A DNA stretch of 64,000 bases, taken from contig NZ_JOCF01000035.1 of assembly GCF_000720635.1 (NCBI RefSeq), forward strand, positions 25,486 to 89,485, read 5' to 3'. The stretch is from Streptomyces sp. NRRL WC-3742. GTDB lineage: Bacteria; Actinomycetota; Actinomycetes; Streptomycetales; Streptomycetaceae. The translations under genes and the position numbers were made by a program. The notes beneath the pieces were generated by a model. It had not been told where the DNA came from. It did not search any database and was given only the letters and a program-made list of their open reading frames with translations. This document shows positions 25,218 through 32,543 of the stretch, piece after piece. Positions within the stretch are counted from its first letter, which is position 1; each line of letters starts with the position of its first letter.

Positions 25218-26582
25218 ATGAGGACCGACGACACGAAGTACAGCAACTTCACCGGCTGGATCGACCCGCCGGACGACGTGCAGCCCGCGCTGGACGGCGA
25301 CCTGACCTGTGGCGTCGCCGTCATCGGCGGAGGCATGGGTGGCATGGCGGCTGCGCTGCGCCTCGCGGAGCGCGGCCAGGACGTGGTCCTGCTGGAGGCC
25401 GAGTTCTGCGGCTACGGCTCGGCCTCGCGCAACGGCGGTCAGATCGCCGGGGCGCCGGGTGGCGACCTGCGGATGCTCAGCCTCCAGTCCCCGAAGAAGA
25501 TGCCGGTCATGGTCAAACTGGCGGAGCACGCGGGCCGCTACGTGGAAGACCTCATCAAGACGCACGACATCGACTGCGACTACGTGGCGAACGGCCTGGT
25601 GTGGGGTGCGGTCTCACCCCTCATGATGCTCAGGGTGCGCACTCAGGCGGCGGTTCTGCGCGCCTTCGGTGGGCAAGGGACCGTCGGCAGCAGAGAGGAA
25701 CTCGGCCTCCCTGCAGGCTTCGTGGGCGGGATGCGGGAGTCCATCGGCGGGATGCTGAACCCGGGCAAGCTCGCTCGTGGTGTGCGTCGCGCGCTGCTCG
25801 CCTCCTCGTCCAAGGTCTTCGAGCGGACGCGGGTGAGCGATGTCCGGCGCACCGGCAGCACCGTCGAGATCACGACACCGCACGGCACCGTGCGGGCCGA
25901 CAAGGTGGTGCTCGCAACCAGCGTCTACGGCGGCGAGTGGGACATCACGCCCAGGAACCTCGCGACGCCGCTGTACGTCATCGAGATCGAGTCGGAACCC
26001 GTCGCGCCGGAGCGGCTTGCCGCGCTGGACTGGACCAGTCGGTCCGGCATCATCACCCAGCACCAGGTGATGACCCACTACCGGCTCACCGAGCGCAACA
26101 CCATCGTCTGCGGGGTCCGCCAAGCGCAGCGAGGCCAGACCTACCCGCTCCCGGACCGTGTCCCGGACCCCCGTGTCGTGCGGGACATGGGGAAGGATCT
26201 GGCCAACCGGTTCCCGTCGCTGTCCGACGTGGCCGTCGAGCGGGCCTGGGGCGGTTGGATCGGCGTCAGCCCGGACTGGCTGGCGGTCGCCGGGCAGGTG
26301 GGCGACAACGTCTTCTACGCGATGGCCTGCAACGGCCACGGCCTCTGTCAGGTGCCGTACGTGGCCCACCAGCTCGCCGACTACATCGTCGACGGTGAGA
26401 TGTCGGACGACCTCGCCGGCATCTGGTCGGACGCCTCGAAGTACCCGCGGTCGATGTCGCTGCTGATGCAGCCGTTCGTCCTCCGAGCCATCTGGGGGCT
26501 GGACCGGTTCAACGACTTCTTCAACGGCAGCAGGACACTGGCCCGGCGGGCGCTCCGTCGTGGCAGGCGTGGGAACTCCTGA
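25218..26582 (+). CDS. FAD-dependent amine/amino-acid oxidoreductase (DAO fold)
   Basis: 454 residues from ATG 25218, with AGGA 5 bp upstream. The dinucleotide-binding motif VAVIGGGMGGMAAALRLAER is at ~33-52, and GYGSASRNGGQIAG (~70-83) matches the flavin loop of gamma-glutamylputrescine oxidase (PuuB)-like enzymes. The C-terminal WGGWIGVSPDWLAVAG and ACNGHGLCQVPY close the FAD site. It oxidises a C-N bond of a small amine or imino acid; which one is not readable. Codon usage is somewhat less GC-biased than its neighbours and it sits among gene remnants, so it may have arrived by transfer. Confidence 0.8.
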   Translation: MRTDDTKYSNFTGWIDPPDDVQPALDGDLTCGVAVIGGGMGGMAAALRLAERGQDVVLLEAEFCGYGSASRNGGQIAGAPGGDLRMLSLQSPKKMPVMVKLAEHAGRYVEDLIKTHDIDCDYVANGLVWGAVSPLMMLRVRTQAAVLRAFGGQGTVGSREELGLPAGFVGGMRESIGGMLNPGKLARGVRRALLASSSKVFERTRVSDVRRTGSTVEITTPHGTVRADKVVLATSVYGGEWDITPRNLATPLYVIEIESEPVAPERLAALDWTSRSGIITQHQVMTHYRLTERNTIVCGVRQAQRGQTYPLPDRVPDPRVVRDMGKDLANRFPSLSDVAVERAWGGWIGVSPDWLAVAGQVGDNVFYAMACNGHGLCQVPYVAHQLADYIVDGEMSDDLAGIWSDASKYPRSMSLLMQPFVLRAIWGLDRFNDFFNGSRTLARRALRRGRRGNS

Positions 26583-26739
26583 AGGTTTGGGTAGCACCTG
26601 ATCCGCGGCGGCGTGGCGTGGTTCCAGGTCGCCACCCGCGACGACAGGACCCCCGAGCTTTGCGAAGCAGCCGTCGCCCTCACATCCCTCCTGGTGTTGG
26701 GCCTGACATTTGACGACAGAACCTAGCTGGAACAGGGGT
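26583..26739. other. Short stretch with an orphan coding tail
   Basis: A plus frame ending at TAG 26724-26726 reads GGVAWFQVATRDDRTPELCE and continues to a stop without any start codon in range. The family is not recognised; it is probably another decayed gene end. Confidence 0.35.
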
Positions 26740-28086
26740 TCAGCGGGAGGCGGCGAAGTGCCGCAGGAACAGCGCCTCCACGTGCGCCATCCGCCGGATC
26801 TCCTCCGGGTCGACGCTCTCGTTCGGCGCGTGGATCCGGCAGCGCGGCTCCTCGACGCCCATCAGCATGATCTCCGCCTCGGGGAAGGTGGTGGCGAGGA
26901 CGTTGCACAGCGGGATCGAGCCGCCCTGGCCGAGGAAGGACATCGGCTTGCCGTAGACCTCCTGCATGGCCTTGTCGAGGGCGGCGTACGCGGGCCCGCC
27001 GGTCTCGGCCCGGAAGGGCGCGCCGGCGCTCTCCCGTTCGACGGAGACCCGTACGCCCCAGGGCGCGGCCGCCTCCAGGTGCGCGACCAGGGCGGCCTGG
27101 GCGGCCTGGGCGTCGGTACCGGGCGGCACCCGCAGGCTCACCCGGGCCCGGGCGGTGGCCGGGACGGCGGGGACGGAGCCGACGACGGGCGGGCAGTCGA
27201 TGCCGATGACGGTGACGGCGGGGCGGGCCCAGAGCCGGTCGGCGACGGTGCCGGAGCCGGTCAGCCGGACGCCGTCCAGGACGCCCGCGTCGGTGCGGAA
27301 GGTGCCCTCGTCGTAGCCGACGCCGCTCCAACTGCCGTCGCAGTCGAGCCCGTTGATCCTGGTGCCGCCGTCGGCGTCACGCAGCGAGTCCAGGATCCGG
27401 ATCAGCGCGGCCAGGGCGTCGGGGGCGGGGCCGCCGAACATTCCGGAGTGCACGTCCCCCTTGAGCGCCTCGACGGCGACGACCACGTAGACGACCCCGC
27501 GCAGCGAGGTGGTGGCGGTGGGGACGCCGACGGCGGCGTTGCCGGTGTCGCAGATCAGCAGGGCGTCCGCGTGCAACTCCCCGGCGTGCGGGGGCACGTA
27601 CTGCTCGAGGCCGCCGGTGCCCTGCTCCTCGGAGCCCTCGACCACCAGTTTCAGCCCGACCGGGATGTCCTCGCCGAGCGCCCGCAGCGCGGTGAGGTGC
27701 ATGAGGATGTTGCCCTTGCAGTCGGCCGCGCCGCGCCCGTACCAGCGGCCGTCGCGCTCGGTGAGTTCGAACGGCGGGGAGGTCCAGGCGGCCTCGTCGA
27801 GCGGGGGCTGGACGTCGTAGTGGCTGTAGAGCAGCACAGTCGGGGCGCCGGGCGGGGGCGGGCGGTGGCCGACCACGGCGTGGCTGCCGTCCGGGGTCTC
27901 CTCCAGGTGGACGTCGCGCAGGCCCGCGTCCGTGAAGGCGGCGGCGACCCACTCGGCGGCCTCCCGGCACTTCTCCGGCGGGTACTGCCGGGGGTCGGCC
28001 ACGGACGGGATGGCCACCAGCTCGGCCAGGTCGGTCCTGGCGCGGGGCATCAACGCGTCGATCCGGCGGGCGAGTTCGTCGGTCAT
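26740..28086 (-). CDS. M20-family metallo-dipeptidase
   Basis: 448 residues. The co-catalytic zinc ligands of M20 peptidases are visible: HYDVQPP (first His and Asp after ~95), GRGAADCKGN (bridging Asp), EGSEEQGTGG (catalytic Glu pair) and HAPNESV near the C-terminus. Relatives hydrolyse dipeptides and N-acyl amino acids in the cytoplasm. It lies 10 bp downstream of the small membrane protein gene in a three-gene minus-strand operon headed by a permease, which suggests uptake and cleavage of a peptide or acyl-amino acid. Confidence 0.9.
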   Translation of the reverse strand: MTDELARRIDALMPRARTDLAELVAIPSVADPRQYPPEKCREAAEWVAAAFTDAGLRDVHLEETPDGSHAVVGHRPPPPGAPTVLLYSHYDVQPPLDEAAWTSPPFELTERDGRWYGRGAADCKGNILMHLTALRALGEDIPVGLKLVVEGSEEQGTGGLEQYVPPHAGELHADALLICDTGNAAVGVPTATTSLRGVVYVVVAVEALKGDVHSGMFGGPAPDALAALIRILDSLRDADGGTRINGLDCDGSWSGVGYDEGTFRTDAGVLDGVRLTGSGTVADRLWARPAVTVIGIDCPPVVGSVPAVPATARARVSLRVPPGTDAQAAQAALVAHLEAAAPWGVRVSVERESAGAPFRAETGGPAYAALDKAMQEVYGKPMSFLGQGGSIPLCNVLATTFPEAEIMLMGVEEPRCRIHAPNESVDPEEIRRMAHVEALFLRHFAASR

Positions 28087-28096
28087 GGTTCCACTC

Positions 28097-28534
28097 CTAC
28101 TTGCGGACGGTGTCGCGCAGGTCGAGGCCCTCGATCTTGCCCTGGATGGCGGCGAGCCGGTCGGGGCAGTACACCGAGAGCACGATCGCCTCGGCCCGGA
28201 CGATCGCCGCGTCGGACAGCACCGGACGCTGGCCCGGCCCGCCCGCGCCGTTGGACATCCCGTACTTCCACTGCGCCTGGTTGAGCGCGTTCGCCGGGTC
28301 CTCGCAGACCGCGCCGCCGTCCTCGCCGAGGGTGTGGGTGATCTGGTCGTTGGTGGGCACCGGGTAGCCGGCCGAACCCAGCTTCGCGGAGAGCTGTTTC
28401 GCCTTCTCGTTCGCGAGGTCGGTGGCGTGCAGCTGGGAGAACGACAGCAGGCCCGTGACCAGCATCGCGACCAGCAGCACGATCGAGCCGAGGTAGATCC
28501 AGCGGTGCCGGGAGGCCATCGGACTCCTGGTCAT
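28097..28534 (-). CDS. Small membrane-anchored protein of the permease/peptidase operon
   Basis: 145 residues from ATG 28534, with GGAGGAG at 7 bp and a 4-bp overlap (ATGA) with the permease stop. A single N-terminal membrane helix (HRWIYLGSIVLLVAMLVTGL, residues ~10-30) is followed by an outside domain with one Cys pair (AVCEDPANALNQAQWKYGMS ... SVYCPDRL). The family is not recognised. It is held tightly between permease and peptidase genes, so an accessory role for the permease is likely. Confidence 0.7.
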   Translation of the reverse strand: MTRSPMASRHRWIYLGSIVLLVAMLVTGLLSFSQLHATDLANEKAKQLSAKLGSAGYPVPTNDQITHTLGEDGGAVCEDPANALNQAQWKYGMSNGAGGPGQRPVLSDAAIVRAEAIVLSVYCPDRLAAIQGKIEGLDLRDTVRK

Positions 28535-30078
28535 GACGCCGCTCCTCCTTCGCTTCCGGCGCCCCGACGTTCCTCCGCCGCCTGGGCGGCCAGCTCGGCC
28601 GCGGCCTCGGGCGAGCGCCAACTCGGCCTGCGCAGCCGCAGGAAGAGGAACGGGATGAGCAGTCCGAGCACCAGCAGGCCGCCTCCGACGATCCCGATGT
28701 ACGACCAGACGGAGCCGCTGCCGAACTGCGAGGACGGCACGAAGCCGATCCCCATCGCCGCCGCCGAGGCGAGCAGGCCGATCACGCACATCGGCACCAG
28801 CGCCGGGGCCCGGTAGCCGCGCGGGTGGTCGGGCTGGGTGCGGCGCAGCCGGATCGCGGCCGCGAACATCAGCAGGTAGACGATCAGGTACACCTGGGTG
28901 GTGATCACCGAGAAGATCCAGTAGGCGCTGGAGACGTTCGGGATCAGCGCGTACAGCAGGGCGATGGCGGTGGTGACGACGCCCTGCGTGACCAGCAGGT
29001 TCTGCTGGACGCCCTCCTTGTTGAGCCTCTGGAGGAAGGGCGGCAGGTAGCCCTCCTGCCGGGAGATCATCAGCAGGCCCTTGGACGGCCCGGCCAGCCA
29101 GGTCAGCATGCCGCCGAGCGAGGCGGCGATCAGCGCCACCGCGATGACCGGGGTGAACCAGCCGATGTGGAAGTACTGGAAGAAGGCGTCGAACGCCTGC
29201 ATCACCCCGGCGGTGAGGCTCAGTTCGGCCGAGGGCACCACCCAGCTGATCGCCAGCGCGGGCAGGATGAAGATCGCCAGCACCATCGCGGAGGCGGTGA
29301 ACATCGAGCGCGGGAACTCCCGCGCCGGGTCGCGCAGCGAGGAGACGTGGACCGCGTTCATCTCCATGCCGGAGTAGCTGAGGAAGTTGTTGACGATCAG
29401 CACCAGGCTGGCCAGGCCCGTCCACTGCGGGAACAGGTGCGAGGCGTCCATCGGCGCGGCCGAGGCGTTGCCCTGCCCGAGGAAGACGAAGCCGAGCACC
29501 ACCAGCAGGGTGCCGGGGATCAGAGTGCCGATCACCAGGCCCATCGAGGAGAGCCCGGCGACCGCCTTCGTCCCTCGCGAGGAGACCCAGACGCCCGTCC
29601 AGTACAGCACCATGATCACCAGGGCGGTGTACGGGCCGTTGCTGGCCAGCCGGGGGTTCACCACGTAGGCGACGGTCGAGGCCACGTAGGCCAGCAGCGA
29701 CGGGTAGTAGAAGATCGTCATCGCGAACTGGCACCAGACCGCCAGGAACCCGAGCGGCTTCGACAGCCCCTCCGACACCCACCGGTAGACCCCGCCCTCC
29801 CAGCCCGAGGCCAGCTCGGCCGAGACCAGCGCCGTCGGCAGCAGGAACACCACCGCCGGCACCAGGTACAGGAACACGCAGGCCAGCCCGTACACCGCCA
29901 TCGTCGGGGCGGAGCGCAGACTGGCCACCGAACTCGTGGTCATCAGAGCCAGGGTGACCCAGGACATCCGCGGCGCGGCAGCCACCCGGCTGGCCACCGA
30001 ACCACCGCGCTCCCGGATCCCGGCACCGGCCTCACCACCCGAACCGGGGCCGGGCGGCGACGCGTCCGTGGCACTCAT
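28531..30078 (-). CDS. APC-superfamily amino acid permease
   Basis: 515 residues from ATG 30078, with GGAGGAGG 5 bp upstream; the upstream open frame to 30579 is a shadow of the plus-strand gene. Twelve membrane helices follow a ~40-residue soluble N-terminus. MTTSSVASLRSAPTMAVYGL in helix 1 and VFLLPTALVSAELASGW in helix 2 resemble the glutamate/GABA antiporter-like branch of the APC family. It heads the operon with the small membrane protein and the M20 peptidase. Divergent from the Trypco1 gene. Confidence 0.88.
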   Translation of the reverse strand: MSATDASPPGPGSGGEAGAGIRERGGSVASRVAAAPRMSWVTLALMTTSSVASLRSAPTMAVYGLACVFLYLVPAVVFLLPTALVSAELASGWEGGVYRWVSEGLSKPLGFLAVWCQFAMTIFYYPSLLAYVASTVAYVVNPRLASNGPYTALVIMVLYWTGVWVSSRGTKAVAGLSSMGLVIGTLIPGTLLVVLGFVFLGQGNASAAPMDASHLFPQWTGLASLVLIVNNFLSYSGMEMNAVHVSSLRDPAREFPRSMFTASAMVLAIFILPALAISWVVPSAELSLTAGVMQAFDAFFQYFHIGWFTPVIAVALIAASLGGMLTWLAGPSKGLLMISRQEGYLPPFLQRLNKEGVQQNLLVTQGVVTTAIALLYALIPNVSSAYWIFSVITTQVYLIVYLLMFAAAIRLRRTQPDHPRGYRAPALVPMCVIGLLASAAAMGIGFVPSSQFGSGSVWSYIGIVGGGLLVLGLLIPFLFLRLRRPSWRSPEAAAELAAQAAEERRGAGSEGGAAS

Positions 30079-30316
30079 CGGTCCTCCTCCGAAGGGGCCC
30101 CGAGGCGGGCCGCACCCGGCCAGTCCACCGGCCCCCCGACCCCGCCGCATGCGGCGTACGGCCGTACGGGTGAGGCTGTTCGGCCCGGGGCGAGCCCGCC
30201 GGTTTCCCGTCCAGCAGAGGCGTCCCCGGGGTTCCGTTCCGGGGACCACGCGCCTTCGCGAACGGCATACTGATCCGGAACGCACTGGCAACTCAGCGCT
30301 GAGCAGGGGGAATCCG

Positions 30317-30757
30317 TTGGACTCGCTGGTTGAATTCCGGACCGAGAGCGGCGCGAACGTGGTCGTCGAGGTGGACGACGAGGGGCCGGGTCTCGAACTG
30401 GTCGCCCGGGGCGACGGCGGCGCGGTCACCCGGGTCGGGCGCACCTTCGAGCAGGCTCTGGAGGGCATCCACAGCGCGGCTGAATCCACGCTGCGCGTTT
30501 TCCGCGACGGCCGCCTGAAGCCGGACTCGGTCGAGATCGAGTTCGGGGTGAAGCTCACCACGGAGGCCGGCGCGGTCATCGCCAGGAGCAGCCTGGAGGG
30601 ACACCTGGTCGTGAAGCTCTCCTGGACCCCGTCCCCCGAGGACCGGCCCGACGGGCGCGGGTCCGAGGGACTCGGATCCGAGGGGCCCGGGTCCGAGGGG
30701 CCCGGATCCGATGGGCCCGGATCCGATGGGCACGGGTCCGACGACGAGGGCCGGTGA
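30317..30757 (+). CDS. Trypco1 (CU044_2847-type) protein
   Basis: 146 residues from TTG 30317, chosen because AGGGGG lies 6 bp upstream and the domain begins at once; no ATG or GTG fits. The Trypco1 (trypsin-co-occurring) domain covers residues ~1-107 and ends in the strand block VEIEFGVKLTTEAGAVIARS. A disordered tail of five GSEGP-type pentapeptides follows. Proteins of this family occur beside trypsin-VMAP genes and are thought to be modulators in conflict systems. The next gene starts 2 bp after its stop. Confidence 0.85.
   Translation: MDSLVEFRTESGANVVVEVDDEGPGLELVARGDGGAVTRVGRTFEQALEGIHSAAESTLRVFRDGRLKPDSVEIEFGVKLTTEAGAVIARSSLEGHLVVKLSWTPSPEDRPDGRGSEGLGSEGPGSEGPGSDGPGSDGHGSDDEGR
30659..30733. 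repeat. Five 15-bp tandem repeats in the Trypco1 gene
   Basis: Units GGGTCCGAGGGGCCC / GGATCCGATGGGCCC start at 30659, 30674, 30689, 30704 and 30719, encoding GSEGP or GSDGP. The third block of exact 15-bp coding or near-coding repeats in this window. Confidence 0.85.
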
Positions 30758-30758
30758 G

Positions 30759-32525
30759 GTGGGGGAAGGCGGTCGCGCGCCCTGGCAGGCGAAGGTCACC
30801 TGCGGCGGCGCCGTCGGCTCCGGCTTCCTCGTCACCGGGCGCCAGGTGCTCACCTGCGCCCATGTGGTCGCCCGCGCCGACCGGGCGGAGCTGACCTTCG
30901 TGGGACTGCCGGGCCTCGGGCCGGTCGGCGCGACGGTGGTGGAACGCGGCGGCTGGGCAGGCAGGGTCGACGACCGGGGCGATGTCGCCGTCCTGCTCCT
31001 GGACGAGGACGTCCCCATCTCCCCGGCGCAGTTCGCGGACCTCGACGACGCCTTCGCCGATCCCGCGCCGAAGCTCGTCGCCTACGGCTTCCCGCACGGT
31101 TTCGAGGTGGGCGCCCTGACGGAATTCCGCGTCACCGCCCGGCAGTTGATCGCCGGCGAGTGGAACCAGCTGGAAGCCTGGACGGTGAGCGGCCAGTCGC
31201 TGGCCCGAGGGTACAGCGGCGCGGCCGCCGTCATCGAGGGGACCAACAAGGTCGTCGGGATGATCTCCGCCGCCGCCAAGCCGGCGGACGTCCGGACCGG
31301 TCGGATGATTCCCGGGCACGTCATCGCACGTCACTGGCCCGACGCCGCCGACCTCGTCCCGACCCCCGGTTTCACCAGGGACGAGAAGGCCCGGCTGCGC
31401 GCCGCCCTCGCGCTGGTACGCGACCCACTGCGCCCCGAGGACCTCGCTCGCTTCTACACCAGCGCCGTCGGGCCGCTCGGACCTTCCTACCCCACACGGG
31501 AGTTGACCTCGCTGTGGGACCTGGCGTGGTACCTCGTCTCGGAGGTCGTCCCGCCACCGGGGCGGTGTCCGGCCGCCCGGCTCACATCGGACCTGGCGGA
31601 CTGGACCGAGGACGCCACGGCCGGAGCCGCCCTGCGGCAGTGGTCGGAGAACCGCCCTCCACCGACCGGGCCTTCCGCCGACACGGGTGAGCCGGCCCGC
31701 ACTTGGCCACCCGGGACCTGGTCGCCGATCCTCGTCGAGATCACGCGCAGCGGCGCCGGCCCCGTGTCCTACGTCGTCGAGGTCTCCGCCTTCCCGGGCG
31801 GACACCGCCGCATCATCGACACCCGGACACTGCCGAAGAGCAGCGTCCGGGCCTTCGTCCGGGAGCCCATCGATGCGGCGTTCTGGGAGATCGACTGGAA
31901 GGCCAAGGCCCTGATCGCGTTCGCGGTGCCCGTGGAATGGCTGAACGAGCCCATCGACGAGTGGCGCAGGGCCGGGAACGACCGGACGCCGCTGGGCTTC
32001 GCCACCCCGCTGGTCCTGATGGACAACGACCGGCGCCGCAGCGGCTCCGTGCAGCACAGGCTCCGCCAGAAGTGGGGGAGGCTCAGCCGGGAGGCGGCGT
32101 CCGACGTGCACCGCGTCGAATGCGGCGGCGGTCACGATCCGGAGCTCCTGCGGCTCCGGCTGGAGGACGTCCACAGCCCGGTAGGGCTCGGCCGACCGCC
32201 GAAGCTGGCCGAGTCCAGGCGTCTGCTGGCAGCCGCGCTGAACGCCGGGATGCCCGTCATCGCCTGGTCCCGCACGGCCTGCACGGTGACGCACGACCCC
32301 GACGTCGAAGTCCACTGCGCCGGCGAGGAGTTCCTCGATCAGCTGAAGAAGAGGCTGAAGGACGTCTCCCCCGCCGATCTGCCGGCCGACATCCACGTCC
32401 TCCGCAAGGACGCCCACCTCCGCAAGGACGAAGAGGCCCGATGGGCCAAGGGTTTGACACTGCTCTGGGAGGCTCCGCCCCTGTTCCCCGAGCCTCGCGG
32501 CTACCGGCAGTCACCGGTCGAGTAG
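30759..32525 (+). CDS. Trypsin-like protease with VMAP C-terminal domain
   Basis: 588 residues from GTG 30759 (ATG 30711 is a longer option but overlaps Trypco1). Residues 1-200 are a cytoplasmic trypsin fold with the triad His35 (LTCAHVV), Asp75 (GDVAVLLLD) and Ser153 (RGYSGAA). Residues ~205-285 form a helical EAD/VMAP-M-like module. From ~310 to the end is the VMAP-C domain (EITRSGAG, then IAFAVPVEWLNEPIDEW, PVIAWSRTAC and LTLLWEAPPLFPEPR). Such proteins belong to the vWA-MoxR-VMAP conflict systems described by Aravind and co-workers, where protease activity is thought to be released on threat sensing. Eighteen bp before the TIR gene. Confidence 0.85.
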   Translation: MGEGGRAPWQAKVTCGGAVGSGFLVTGRQVLTCAHVVARADRAELTFVGLPGLGPVGATVVERGGWAGRVDDRGDVAVLLLDEDVPISPAQFADLDDAFADPAPKLVAYGFPHGFEVGALTEFRVTARQLIAGEWNQLEAWTVSGQSLARGYSGAAAVIEGTNKVVGMISAAAKPADVRTGRMIPGHVIARHWPDAADLVPTPGFTRDEKARLRAALALVRDPLRPEDLARFYTSAVGPLGPSYPTRELTSLWDLAWYLVSEVVPPPGRCPAARLTSDLADWTEDATAGAALRQWSENRPPPTGPSADTGEPARTWPPGTWSPILVEITRSGAGPVSYVVEVSAFPGGHRRIIDTRTLPKSSVRAFVREPIDAAFWEIDWKAKALIAFAVPVEWLNEPIDEWRRAGNDRTPLGFATPLVLMDNDRRRSGSVQHRLRQKWGRLSREAASDVHRVECGGGHDPELLRLRLEDVHSPVGLGRPPKLAESRRLLAAALNAGMPVIAWSRTACTVTHDPDVEVHCAGEEFLDQLKKRLKDVSPADLPADIHVLRKDAHLRKDEEARWAKGLTLLWEAPPLFPEPRGYRQSPVE

Positions 32526-32543
32526 ACGGCTGGAGACGACCAC

